The notes beneath the pieces were generated by a model. It saw only the letters and a program-made list of their open reading frames with translations. It ran no database searches and was not told the DNA's origin. Shown piece after piece: positions 8,718 to 16,419 of a DNA stretch of 35,168 nt; within the stretch, counting starts at the first letter, position 1; each line of letters opens with the position of its first letter. Source of the DNA: Opitutaceae bacterium (GTDB lineage Bacteria; Verrucomicrobiota; Verrucomicrobiia; Opitutales; Opitutaceae); NCBI GenBank assembly GCA_028822375.1, contig JAPKDW010000013.1, positions 1-35,168 on the forward strand. Reading direction: 5' to 3'. Made by a program: the position numbers and the translations under genes.

Positions 8718-8737
8718 CTGACTTATTAAACTGTCTC

Positions 8738-10384
8738 TTAGAGAACGCAGGCTTTTTCCTCAAGTTCTCGAATTAGAACCCGCTCATTCTCCGAGTAATC
8801 TACCGGCAACTCTACCAGCCAAACTCCACCTTTCGCAAGCGCGCTCTTAAGCGTAGGCAAAAAGTCGGCGGTCGATTTGATTCTCACTCCATTCGCGCCA
8901 TAACTCTTAGCATAGGCGACGAAATCCGGGTTCCCGTAGTCCAAGCCCCAGTTCTCAAAACCCATACTGGTTTGCTTCCACTTGATCATACCGTAAGCGT
9001 TGTCTCGCAAAACGAGCACCACGAGATCCAGCTTCAAGCGAACCGCGGTCTCCATTTCCTGAGAATTCATCATGAATCCTCCATCTCCGCAAACGGCTAT
9101 AACCTGTCGTTCAGGATGTACGATCTTGGCTGCCATTCCGGAAGGCAGCCCTGCACCCATTGTGGCTAGCGCATTATCCAGCAAAAGCGTATTGGGTTCG
9201 CGTACAGGATAGTTTCGAGCGAACCATACCTTATAAATCCCATTGTCTAGGGTAACGATTCCATCATTGGGCAATGCATTGCGGACATCCGCTACGAAAC
9301 GTTGCGGGATCATGGGAAAACGATCGTCGGCGTCCATGTCGTGGACTTGTTTCTGTACGCTTTCTCGAACGCGTTCGAAGTATCCGAAATCCCATGATAC
9401 ATTGGGCTTAAGCAAGTTGGTCAACCGATCAATTGAAGCCCCAATATCGCCTACAACCTCGATTTGCGGGAAGTAAACATCATCCACTTCGGCTGGAAAG
9501 TAATTCACATGGATGACTTCTAAACCGCCATGCTCCATGAAGAAAGGAGGCTTCTCGATTACGTCATGTCCAATATTAATGATCAAATCCGAGCGTTCGA
9601 TCGCGCAGTGCAGATAGTCGTTTTCCGATAAAGCTGCTGCCCCAAGAAAGCGAGGGTGCTTGGCATCCACTACTCCGAGCCCCATTTGAGTACTGAACCA
9701 ATAAAGACCTGATTTCTCCAGCAACGCTTCGATATGAGGTTGAGCATCTTTCCGGTTTGCTCCTGCTCCGATTAGTACAAGTGGATGCTCGGCCTGAGCT
9801 ATCTTGTTCGCGGCGAGCTCTAGAGCTTCCTCGGAAGCAGTAGCGTAGCGTCGAAACGATCGGTCGAAGAGGTCTGTATGCTCCACTTCTTCGCGGGCGA
9901 TGTCCTCTGGCAATTCCAGATAAACCGCGCCTGGACGCTCGCTCGCAGCGATGCGAACGGCTTCGCGCGTGATACTCGGAATGCCACTACCATTGACGAT
10001 TTGGCGCGAAAGCTTGGTCAGCGGTTTCATCAGATCAACTACGTCCAAAATTTGGAAGCGACCTTGCTTGCTCCGCTTGATCGGCTTCTGTCCGCTGATC
10101 ATAATCATCGGCATGCCACCTAACTGAGCATAGGCGGCTGCGGTAACGAAATTCGTTGCGCCTGGCCCCAGCGTTGACAGGCAAACTCCCGGACGCCCCG
10201 TCAAGCGACCGTAAGTTGCAGCCATAAAGCCTGCCGCTTGTTCATGTCGCGTGAGGACGAGCTTGATTTTAGTCGATTGTCGAAGGGATTCCAGGAAATC
10301 GAGATTCTCTTCTCCTGGTACTCCAAAAATATATTCGATTCCCTCATGTTCGAGGGCCTTTATAAAAAGATCAGATGCTTTCAT
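8738..10384 (-). CDS. Acetolactate-synthase-like TPP-dependent enzyme
   Basis: A 548-residue thiamine-diphosphate enzyme of the acetohydroxyacid synthase family. The N-terminal domain has FGVPGEENLDF and the catalytic Glu48 in TRHEQAAGFMAA. The central domain has LPEDIAREE, and the C-terminal domain has a TPP/Mg motif (CGDGGFMMNSQEMETA, then LRDNAYGMIKW). Such enzymes decarboxylate pyruvate and join it to a second keto acid or aldehyde. No small regulatory subunit is encoded nearby, which suggests a catabolic or stand-alone role rather than branched-chain amino acid synthesis. The pairing with an aldehyde dehydrogenase downstream suggests the two act on linked intermediates. The start at 10384 opens directly into the TPP domain. 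Confidence 0.82.
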   Translation of the reverse strand: MKASDLFIKALEHEGIEYIFGVPGEENLDFLESLRQSTKIKLVLTRHEQAAGFMAATYGRLTGRPGVCLSTLGPGATNFVTAAAYAQLGGMPMIMISGQKPIKRSKQGRFQILDVVDLMKPLTKLSRQIVNGSGIPSITREAVRIAASERPGAVYLELPEDIAREEVEHTDLFDRSFRRYATASEEALELAANKIAQAEHPLVLIGAGANRKDAQPHIEALLEKSGLYWFSTQMGLGVVDAKHPRFLGAAALSENDYLHCAIERSDLIINIGHDVIEKPPFFMEHGGLEVIHVNYFPAEVDDVYFPQIEVVGDIGASIDRLTNLLKPNVSWDFGYFERVRESVQKQVHDMDADDRFPMIPQRFVADVRNALPNDGIVTLDNGIYKVWFARNYPVREPNTLLLDNALATMGAGLPSGMAAKIVHPERQVIAVCGDGGFMMNSQEMETAVRLKLDLVVLVLRDNAYGMIKWKQTSMGFENWGLDYGNPDFVAYAKSYGANGVRIKSTADFLPTLKSALAKGGVWLVELPVDYSENERVLIRELEEKACVL

Positions 10385-10476
10385 TGTTTGAGGTACGTTT
10401 TAAGTTTTAGAAGAGTCGAGATTAGCGAACAGGTTTATCGTGCTGTAGGCAAACTACTTCATGGATCTTCCGATCA

Positions 10477-11073
10477 TAGGAATGTCTCGCCGATGGATAT
10501 AAAGGACGATTGCGCAAAGGCAGAATACGCCGATTGCTTGAAGACGCCTATCAAAATGCGTCCATTGGGCTCCATTCCAATATCCGTGAAAATTGAAATC
10601 GTTTTGCGAGCCAAACGAACATCGCCTACGAAGAGATCAATCGTAAACGTTATATCCACGCGAGTCCGGGTGCGATTATTGCGGTGATTCTTACCGAAGG
10701 CGTTGCCATTTGGAACGTGAGCCAGGACCAGTCACCAACTCCGTAACGAAAGACGACATCATATCGATTAAGGATGGAAAGAAAAACGACTTCCTACGAA
10801 TTCGAGACATAGAAGCAATCACCGCTTCGAGCGAGTACACGGAAGCGCTTACGACCCGCTTTAAACCTATTCTTGTTCAAAGGTCTCCCAAAGAATGGGA
10901 AGATTTCCTCCCATCAGTTCATTTTGCAAAAAATCCACAGGCAAACGATCGTGAACCTAGATTACGTAGAAAAACCCCTACCGGTTTTCAATAACCGACT
11001 TGCAGTTCACCTCAGCTCCGGTTTCCCTACGCTTGAAGCCAGTAACGGACTAAGCTCAAAACTCCGAGAATAG
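10477..11073 (+). pseudogene. Broken LytTR-domain regulator
   Basis: No single frame holds this gene, but joined frames give a LytTR DNA-binding domain. From about 10755 one frame reads ISIKDGKKNDFLRIRDIEAI and continues to DFLPSVHFAK. After a run of six A at 10928-10933 the next frame continues KIHRQTIVNLDYVEK to the end at 11073. Removing one A restores the LytTR signature FAKIHRQTIVNL. Upstream, 10477-10743, a third frame gives plausible protein with a hydrophobic stretch (PGAIIAVILTEGVAIW), but it has a TGA at 10594 and needs another shift near 10740. Two shifts and a stop argue for a true pseudogene rather than only a read error. It diverges from the TPP-enzyme gene, which it may once have regulated. 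Confidence 0.7.
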
Positions 11074-11141
11074 GGATAATCTAAATTACCGCTCCCAATT
11101 CCTCTTTCTCTCCGTCCCAACTTCACCCTTCATCCCTCAAA

Positions 11142-11489
11142 ATGTCCTCCATCGAAGCTTTAACCAAAAAAATCGTCGCCTTCCGCGATGCCCGTGACTG
11201 GAAGCAATTCCACAACCCGAAAGACCTCGCTGCCGGTTTGGCGATTGAAGCCTCTGAGCTGCAAGAGATTTTCCTCTGGAAGACCCCCGACGAAGTTGAC
11301 GAAGCCGTATCCAATAAGCGCGAACACATATCCGACGAACTCGCTGACGTCGCCTACTACGCTCTTCTCCTCGCTCACGACCTGGACATCGACCTTTCCC
11401 AGGCCCTCGCCGCCAAACTCGTCAAAAACGCCGCCAAGTATCCCATCGATAAAGCCAAAGGCTCTCACGCAAAATACGACGAACTCTGA
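11142..11489 (+). CDS. MazG-like nucleotide pyrophosphohydrolase
   Basis: A complete 115-residue protein of the all-alpha NTP pyrophosphatase superfamily, short MazG-like/dCTPase type. The metal-binding acidic motif is visible: ExxE in GLAIEASELQEIF (Glu36, Glu39) and ExxD in SDELADVAYYALLLA (Glu66, Asp69), 27 residues apart. These enzymes hydrolyse NTPs or dNTPs to the monophosphate and pyrophosphate and clear abnormal nucleotides; the single-domain forms act as dimers or tetramers. The ATG at 11142 gives the usual family start. The gene stands alone on the plus strand, with its own spacing from the LytTR relic upstream and a palindromic repeat downstream. Confidence 0.88.
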   Translation: MSSIEALTKKIVAFRDARDWKQFHNPKDLAAGLAIEASELQEIFLWKTPDEVDEAVSNKREHISDELADVAYYALLLAHDLDIDLSQALAAKLVKNAAKYPIDKAKGSHAKYDEL

Positions 11490-11544
11490 GAAAATCGAGG
11501 GCTGAAGTTAGAAAAATACAATAATGATACCTGGTTGATTAATT

Positions 11545-11571
11545 GGATGGCGCGAGACGTCTCGAGCCACC
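11545..11571. repeat. Palindromic repeat, GGTGGC family
   Basis: A 12-base perfect palindrome, CGAGACGTCTCG at 11553-11564, sits in a longer near-palindrome. Read on the minus strand it begins GGTGGCTCGAGACGTCTCG, closely similar to the two arms at 12551-12619 (GGTGGCGCGAGGCGTCCCG). It lies between the MazG-like gene and the toxin-antitoxin region. Confidence 0.55.
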
Positions 11572-11690
11572 TGATCAATCATCGGAGAATTTATCGTCAT
11601 AGATCCTAAACTCTCCTGCTCTCAATCCTCTTGTATCGGCGTATCGCAGAGGAAACGGTTGATACTTCATAATTCGTAATTCATCCTTAT

Positions 11691-11837
11691 TTACCTGCCG
11701 AAAGCTTGCAGAGCTGCCTCGCGTTCCTTGGGACCCAAAACGCCATCACCGTCCTTATCGAATCGAGTAGCCATGCGCTTTAGAAGCTGACCCGACTTCC
11801 TGCCTTGGCCCGGCGGGGGTTCGAACGGATTTGAGGA
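11691..11837 (-). pseudogene. C-terminal fragment of an EF-hand protein
   Basis: A minus-strand open frame ends at 11691 with a complete EF-hand calcium loop, DKDGDGVLGPKE: D, D, D at loop positions 1, 3, 5, G at 6 and E at 12. It is preceded by basic and proline/glycine-rich sequence (EPPPGQGRKSGQLL). Nothing resembling a start, a signal peptide or upstream EF-hands is present; the frame runs into the yefM gene on the other strand. It looks like the 3' end of a larger secreted calcium-binding protein whose 5' part was lost, perhaps when the toxin-antitoxin cassette arrived. A real small gene starting at an alternative codon is less likely. Confidence 0.5.
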
Positions 11838-11880
11838 GTTGGCTAGAAACGGAGAATTGACAAACGCACGCTTTCTCCTC

Positions 11881-12123
11881 ATGACTACCGTAACCGCAAC
11901 CAAAGCAAGAGGAAACCTCTACGCACTAATAGATGAGGCAAATACCTCACACGAACCTATCCAGATAACCGGAAAGAGAGGAAACGCAGTACTCATTTCT
12001 GAAGACGACTGGCGTTCAATTAGAGAAACTCTTCACCTTCAATCAATCCCCGGAATGGTTGAATCCATCCAAAAAGCCCGAGCCGAGGGAATAGAGAAAG
12101 CATCTCCAACTTTAGACTGGTGA
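11881..12123 (+). CDS. yefM: YefM/Phd-family antitoxin
   Basis: An 80-residue antitoxin. The N-terminus (MTTVTATKARGNLYALI) is the classic Phd/YefM DNA-binding segment, which also mediates autorepression by the toxin-antitoxin complex. The middle has the family pattern EPIQITGKRGNAVLISEDDW, and the acidic C-terminal region would wrap the toxin. The ATG at 11881 matches the family start; a longer frame would prepend 14 residues that belong to the EF-hand relic's antisense sequence. The stop overlaps the toxin start in GTGA, so the two are translationally coupled. The pair probably represses its own promoter just upstream. Confidence 0.92.
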   Translation: MTTVTATKARGNLYALIDEANTSHEPIQITGKRGNAVLISEDDWRSIRETLHLQSIPGMVESIQKARAEGIEKASPTLDW

Positions 12124-12386
12124 GTTACGAAATATTCTACTCACGACAGGCACAGAAAGACGCTCAGAAGCTTGAAAAGAGCGATCTCAAAAACAAGGCA
12201 CTAGAATTGATTGAAATCATTAAGAAGGACCCTTTTCAGAATCCACCACGATTCGGTACCTTAACGGGCAATCTACAAGGGTGCTACCCTCGAAGAATCA
12301 CTATACAACATCGGCTAGTGTACGAAGTTTTCGAGGATACAAAGAACATTCACGTTCTTCGAATGTGGTCACACTACAGGGCATAA
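12120..12386 (+). CDS. yoeB: YoeB/Txe-family mRNA interferase toxin, with altered catalytic residue
   Basis: An 88-residue RelE/ParE-superfamily toxin. It starts with GTG at 12120, overlapping the antitoxin stop by four bases. In E. coli YoeB, a ribosome-dependent mRNA endonuclease, catalysis uses Glu46, Arg65, His83 and Tyr84. Here GCYPRRITIQHRLVYEV aligns without gaps, so Arg65 is present, and the C-terminal pair is present as SHY (His85, Tyr86). The general base Glu46 is replaced: the segment reads PPRFGTLTGNLQG with Gly46, where relatives have PxYEKLxGDL. The codon is GGT at 12255-12257, two changes from Glu. The toxin may be weak, inactive or mechanistically different; the alignment is by eye. 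Confidence 0.9.
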   Translation: MSYEIFYSRQAQKDAQKLEKSDLKNKALELIEIIKKDPFQNPPRFGTLTGNLQGCYPRRITIQHRLVYEVFEDTKNIHVLRMWSHYRA

Positions 12387-12474
12387 ATTAAGCCAACAAT
12401 AAAGGGCGCTTTATATGTTCCGGTTCGATTCGGGGGGAATGATTCGAAACGGGTTATTCTTTAGTAGAGTAAAT

Positions 12475-12651
12475 AATCCCCGGAGCAAGCTCTCGACCTT
12501 GCGGTCGCCTTGCACTGCGCGCAAGCGGGGCATTGGAGAGACTGAGAATACGAGTCGGGACGCCTCGTACCACCCTTTGTCCTGCAAGTACTGAAGGTGG
12601 CGCGAGGCGTCCCGACTCGCTTTAAAAGCCGAAGCAAGCTTCGGGGCATTA
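12475..12651. repeat. Nested repeat cluster: GGTGG inverted pair inside CCCCG/GGGGCATT units
   Basis: The core is an inverted pair of 24-base arms (12551-12574 and 12596-12619) matching at 22 of 24 positions; the minus-strand read is GGTGGTACGAGGCGTCCCG. On each side are units ending in GGGGCATT (about 12478-12534 and 12629-12650), similar to 31223-31267. The cluster fills the convergent gap after yoeB and before the esterase stop. The open frame here is a shadow. Confidence 0.7.
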
Positions 12652-12693
12652 AACCCAATGGGAGTAAAAGCAGCGGACTAAAAGGCCTCCTAT

Positions 12694-13638
12694 TCACGGC
12701 TCCAGTTTCAACGTTCTAGCGAAGAAAGCTTCACGGGCAGGTTCGGTGACTGATATATTTCTCTGGAAAGTTCCGTGACCGGTGCCGTCTCCGAATAGAA
12801 TGTAGTTGATGTCCTTGGCTCCGACCTCACGCAGGGCCTGTATAAACGTGTCCGATTGATAAACACCTACAGTTTTATCCGAGGCTTCGTGAACCAGTAG
12901 CATGGGAGGGACTTCTGCAGATACATAGGTAATAGGTGAAATCTTTCTGCGAAGCGCTTCACGTTCTGTATTTGGATTTTCCTGTTCTTTTTTAAACCGT
13001 TCGCGGGCCCGATCGCTCATGGGTACCAGGAAGCTGGTCGGTGTCGCGCTCGCAGCTACGGCCTGTACTTCACTGGAAAAATCCTGATACGGACCAGCTC
13101 CCTCAAGTCCCGCATCCTTGGGACAAACGGCTAGCATCACCGATAAGTGCGCACCGGCAGAATTTCCGGTGGCTCCAATACGATTTGGATCAACATTGTA
13201 CTTCTCAGCATGAGCGCGTAGCCACCTAACTGCGTTTTTGACATCCTCCACGCAGTGATCGATGGAAGTGGATTTTCCTTCAAGCAAGCGGTAGTTCACG
13301 GTGATGCACACATAGCCTTTTTCTGCGTAACTCAATGTAGGATTTAAAAACGAAGGAGCACGTTTATCCCCATTGCGCCATCCCCCTCCGTGAATGATTA
13401 CCAGGGCGGGACGGGGCGAACCACCTCGCTCTTTTGGCATAGCCAAATCGAGTTTCCAAGCATCGTTGCCCTCACGGTAAGCAATGTTTGGAACGAAAGT
13501 AACGCCATTGGGTACCTGCTCCTTGATTTGCTCATCGGTAGGGAGCTTCAATTGCCGCTGAGCGCCTACCGGAAGGGCTATCAACGCGACGAGAATAGAG
13601 AAGATCGAAAACGTGTATTTGAAACGAGTTTTTTCCAT
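12694..13638 (-). CDS. Exported alpha/beta-hydrolase esterase (HSL/BD-FAE-like)
   Basis: A 314-residue secreted hydrolase. An N-terminal signal peptide (SIFSILVALIALPVGAQ, cleavage near 27) targets the periplasm. The catalytic set is complete: an HGGGW oxyanion motif at 83-87, nucleophile Ser160 in ATGNSAGAHLS, acid Asp254 in VHEASDKTV and His288 in GTGHGTF. The HGGGW plus GxSxG arrangement fits the hormone-sensitive-lipase-like or BD-FAE families, which cleave ester or acetyl groups from small substrates or polysaccharides. In this lineage such esterases often deacetylate or demethylate glycans, but the substrate is not readable here. It is a single-gene unit, convergent with yoeB. Confidence 0.88.
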   Translation of the reverse strand: MEKTRFKYTFSIFSILVALIALPVGAQRQLKLPTDEQIKEQVPNGVTFVPNIAYREGNDAWKLDLAMPKERGGSPRPALVIIHGGGWRNGDKRAPSFLNPTLSYAEKGYVCITVNYRLLEGKSTSIDHCVEDVKNAVRWLRAHAEKYNVDPNRIGATGNSAGAHLSVMLAVCPKDAGLEGAGPYQDFSSEVQAVAASATPTSFLVPMSDRARERFKKEQENPNTEREALRRKISPITYVSAEVPPMLLVHEASDKTVGVYQSDTFIQALREVGAKDINYILFGDGTGHGTFQRNISVTEPAREAFFARTLKLEP

Positions 13639-14272
13639 AGCAATTTCTTTTTTAGGGTAGGAATTGAATTAGCGAATGTTGCAGCAGATTTGGTTTTTTA
13701 AACCGTGGGATGTTTTTATTTTAGATACAAGCTCGTTACCGATCCCGGGGATAATCGCAATCTAGCGAAACGCCATCCGAACGGCCCTCCAGATAAGAGA
13801 CCCCTCCACAATCGCATTGCGGCAAGCTTCCCCTACTCCATCGGCTCAATTTCCTGCCGAAAACGATGCAACTCTGTGCAGTCAAATACCATACAATGCT
13901 CTCACAAAGCCACACAACTCATTGTTCATTAGGGAAATACCGATTTAAATGCTTCGATTTTCGCTCTCGCGTGTCATAGCAAAGGACACCCAGACAATGA
14001 GCGAAGAACCGCTCAGGGCATCGGTTGAGGCAACCCATTTAGTTGAACTCCTTGTCGGTAGCATACACCATTCACCCTTGACCCCTCCCGGGTTTCCTTG
14101 ACCTAATGCTCGCAACTCTGCGGTTATCTTCTGAAACCTTCCACCCTAATTCCATCCTCATCGCCCGATACGCAATCAAGTCGAAGTTGATTTTGAAGGA
14201 CACTCGGCGATTCCTCAACTCATTCGGGTAATTCCGCACTGACCGCTTATTTAAGGCGACACTCACTCCCTT
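13639..14272. other. Non-coding gap, no confident gene
   Basis: A 634-base stretch between the divergent esterase and acyltransferase genes. Short open frames exist on both strands, for example a plus frame at about 13950-14110, but none resembles a known protein. It should hold promoters for both neighbours; I could not identify them convincingly. Confidence 0.45.
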
Positions 14273-15034
14273 ATGCCAACCTTTCCCCACGCTAGCCCCG
14301 CTAAACGTTTTCTCATGCTTCATGTGGTCCCGGCTCTCGTGCTGTGTCTTATTCGTCTCTTGAAATCGACTTGGAGGATTCAAGAGACAGGGAGAGACTA
14401 TCTAGATCGATCTATTTCCAAGCCAAATCCCGCGATCATGGCATTTTTCCACGGCCGTACTTTCCCGCTGATGGGTCACATGACGGGAAAATCCAATGGT
14501 AAATGGGTTTCAATGTGCTCGAAAAGTCTAGACGGTGAAGCAATGGCTCGCGTTGAGGAGAAGCTCGGTATCGAAGTCGTACGAGGCTCAAGCGGACGCG
14601 ACGGACTTGAAGCCATTCAAGAGATGATCCGACGCATTCGATCCAGTAGCGAACACGGAGCCTGCCTCGCAGTTGACGGTTCTCGTGGTCCTCGCGGTCA
14701 TGTACAAGGAGGGATAATCCGTATGGCTCGATGGACCGGAGGGAGTATTGTACCCATAACTGCCGCCGCCAAATCAGCTTGGATATTCCAGCGAGCGTGG
14801 GATCGAACCCTTTTACCACGCCCGTTTGCAAAAGTCGTAATCGCTTACGGCGAACCAATCGAAGTTCCAAAGAAACTCGATGCGGCTCGGACCGAAGCTA
14901 TCCGATCGCTTATTGAAAAACGACTACTCCATCTTCAACGCGAGGCCGACTTACTCGCGGGCGCCACCAATAGCGAACCGATGCAAGCCGCAATACCATC
15001 TGTCGAGATTGAAAAAGCGTATTCGCGCACTTGA
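14273..15034 (+). CDS. DUF374-type lysophospholipid acyltransferase-like protein
   Basis: A 253-residue protein of the DUF374 branch of the LPLAT superfamily, which transfers acyl chains to lipid or lipid-A-like acceptors at the inner membrane. A hydrophobic N-terminal segment (VVPALVLCLIRLLKSTW) anchors it. The family's modified catalytic block is AFFHGRTFPLM (His60; HG replaces the usual HxxxxD form), followed by VVRGSSGRDG (103-111) and VDGSRGPRGHVQGG (134-147), all characteristic of DUF374. Length is normal. The ATG at 14273 has no clear Shine-Dalgarno; a later ATG at 14315 is possible but would trim the lead into the membrane segment. The C-terminal tail of about 25 residues is not conserved. 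The exact acceptor is unknown. Confidence 0.85.
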   Translation: MPTFPHASPAKRFLMLHVVPALVLCLIRLLKSTWRIQETGRDYLDRSISKPNPAIMAFFHGRTFPLMGHMTGKSNGKWVSMCSKSLDGEAMARVEEKLGIEVVRGSSGRDGLEAIQEMIRRIRSSSEHGACLAVDGSRGPRGHVQGGIIRMARWTGGSIVPITAAAKSAWIFQRAWDRTLLPRPFAKVVIAYGEPIEVPKKLDAARTEAIRSLIEKRLLHLQREADLLAGATNSEPMQAAIPSVEIEKAYSRT

Positions 15035-15050
15035 TGGTTTACCGACTCTC

Positions 15051-15418
15051 CTAGATGCAATCGGAGTAGGAATCCCTCCAGAACGGGACTTTGATGGCAT
15101 TAGCACCCTGCCCGGATTGCTGAATAATGGATACTGGAATTGGAATCTCCGAGGAAAACAAAGCAATGGCTACGGCAACAGCCAATTCAAAAAGTTCGAG
15201 GCGCCGATCATTCCAGCCGGGGCCGCCACATTGCGCGGTAGCTTGAGCGCCCTAGCGGCGAGATATGCGATGAATAAAATCTGCGCCGTTTGAAGAATCA
15301 GCGGCACCGCAATCAGGCCGATATGCAACGGGTTTTCCAGAATCACCGTCCCCTGAAAGGAAAAGATAATCACGAGTGTAAGCAACATTCCTAAACGCGA
15401 CAATACATTGCTCCGCAT
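15051..15418 (-). pseudogene. Truncated, frameshifted ACR3-type arsenite permease fragment
   Basis: The first 76 or so codons read as the last two or three membrane helices of an ACR3/bile-acid-symporter-type arsenite permease (LTLVIIFSFQGTVILENPL, LARALKLP-like ARALKLPRNVAAPAG, IGASNF). The frame then breaks at a run of five A on the plus strand (15189-15193). Inserting one base restores NFFELAVAVAIALF, the family's diagnostic helix. After that the sequence diverges and stops at 15051. The first 250 or so residues expected of ACR3 are missing, because the fragment begins 12 bases after the DUF4159 stop. Truncation plus frameshift makes it a relic. No arsR or arsC lies nearby. Confidence 0.7.
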
Positions 15419-15429
15419 TCTACTACAAC

Positions 15430-16419
15430 TTACTGTGTAAAAACGTAGACAACGATATTCACCCCTAACTGAGTATAGAAGACGTGGGCGTAATCACTGA
15501 TTTCTTGGCTATAGTGATACTGAAACACACGCCAATCCCCTCCCGCTTCCTGCACCCAACTGGGCATCGTTTGATTTTGCGTGTAGATGATGTCTGCGCG
15601 GCCATCCTCTCGCGTAACCTCGAAAGGCTCCCCTGACGCATAGGCCTCCGACAAGCGGTCCGATAAGCCTTCCGCGCTCTCGCGTATTCGAAATCCTATT
15701 CTCGTGGTCCATTTCCCGACTTCGTTCCGTCCCCAGCCCATCGCCACAATCGGCATTGCCAAGACCGCCAAACGGCCATCGACCTCCAAGCCCATCGACG
15801 AATAGCTTCCTTGAGGCCATTTTTCGTTAACCACGAATTCCTGTACTGTATCCGGCAGAACACTGCTATCCGGGAGACCGACGTGGAATGAACGAAACAG
15901 GCCGTGCGACCGAGGCAAGGGACGAAAACTCGTTTCCGGAACGATTTCATTAAAGAGCTCCGCCAGATTGGGCCGCACCCGCCATTCGGCGAAACTTTGC
16001 CCCTGACCGGTGCCGTTTTTATCTCCCAAAAACGAAGCGCTAATTCCAGCATCGATAAAAATGAAGCCACCGCGATCGATATATCGCTTCAACGCCTGCT
16101 TTTCACTCTCGGTCAATTCCCAGTCTGATCGATCGCCATAATTCACATAGATGAAGGGATGCTTAAAAATAGCCGGATCATCGAAGGATTCGATCACTAA
16201 TGGATCGGGATCCACATTTAAGGTCGTTTGCGCAGAAACGCTCTCCAACAATCCCGTCACAGCATCTGGATACATTCGTTTAAACTGGTTTCCTTGAATC
16301 AATTGCACGATGCGAATCGGCTCTTCGTCAGAAGGCTGCGCCGCCCAAGCAACGACGCCGGATTCGAAAGCCGAAAGACAGAGAATTAAAAAGCGGAATA
16401 GCCAAATCCTCGATTTCAT
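15430..16419 (-). CDS. DUF4159-domain exported protein
   Basis: A 329-residue protein with a Sec signal peptide (FRFLILCLSAFESGVVAWAA) followed by a DUF4159 domain covering nearly all the rest: IRIVQLIQGNQFKRMYPDA, FIYVNYGDRSDWELTESE, LKRYIDRGGFIFIDAG. The last part resembles a class-I glutamine-amidotransferase-like Rossmann fold seen in relatives, but without a catalytic triad I can identify. DUF4159 proteins occur at the end of MoxR/VWA operons across Planctomycetes and Verrucomicrobiota and have no established function. Its ATG overlaps the stop of the HEAT-repeat gene by four bases (ATGA), so the two are translationally coupled. Confidence 0.85.
   Translation of the reverse strand: MKSRIWLFRFLILCLSAFESGVVAWAAQPSDEEPIRIVQLIQGNQFKRMYPDAVTGLLESVSAQTTLNVDPDPLVIESFDDPAIFKHPFIYVNYGDRSDWELTESEKQALKRYIDRGGFIFIDAGISASFLGDKNGTGQGQSFAEWRVRPNLAELFNEIVPETSFRPLPRSHGLFRSFHVGLPDSSVLPDTVQEFVVNEKWPQGSYSSMGLEVDGRLAVLAMPIVAMGWGRNEVGKWTTRIGFRIRESAEGLSDRLSEAYASGEPFEVTREDGRADIIYTQNQTMPSWVQEAGGDWRVFQYHYSQEISDYAHVFYTQLGVNIVVYVFTQ

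Noticed and set aside
10238-10687. 149-codon plus-strand frame upstream of the LytTR relic
   Set aside because: It begins inside the TPP-enzyme gene on the other strand and does not match any family; the LytTR relic reads in other frames.
10928-10933. Programmed frameshift in the LytTR gene
   Set aside because: The A6 run could slip, but the additional TGA and earlier shift make decay more likely than regulated frameshifting.
14072-14383. 103-codon minus-strand frame before the acyltransferase
   Set aside because: It overlaps the start of the acyltransferase gene and has no recognisable motif; more likely chance.
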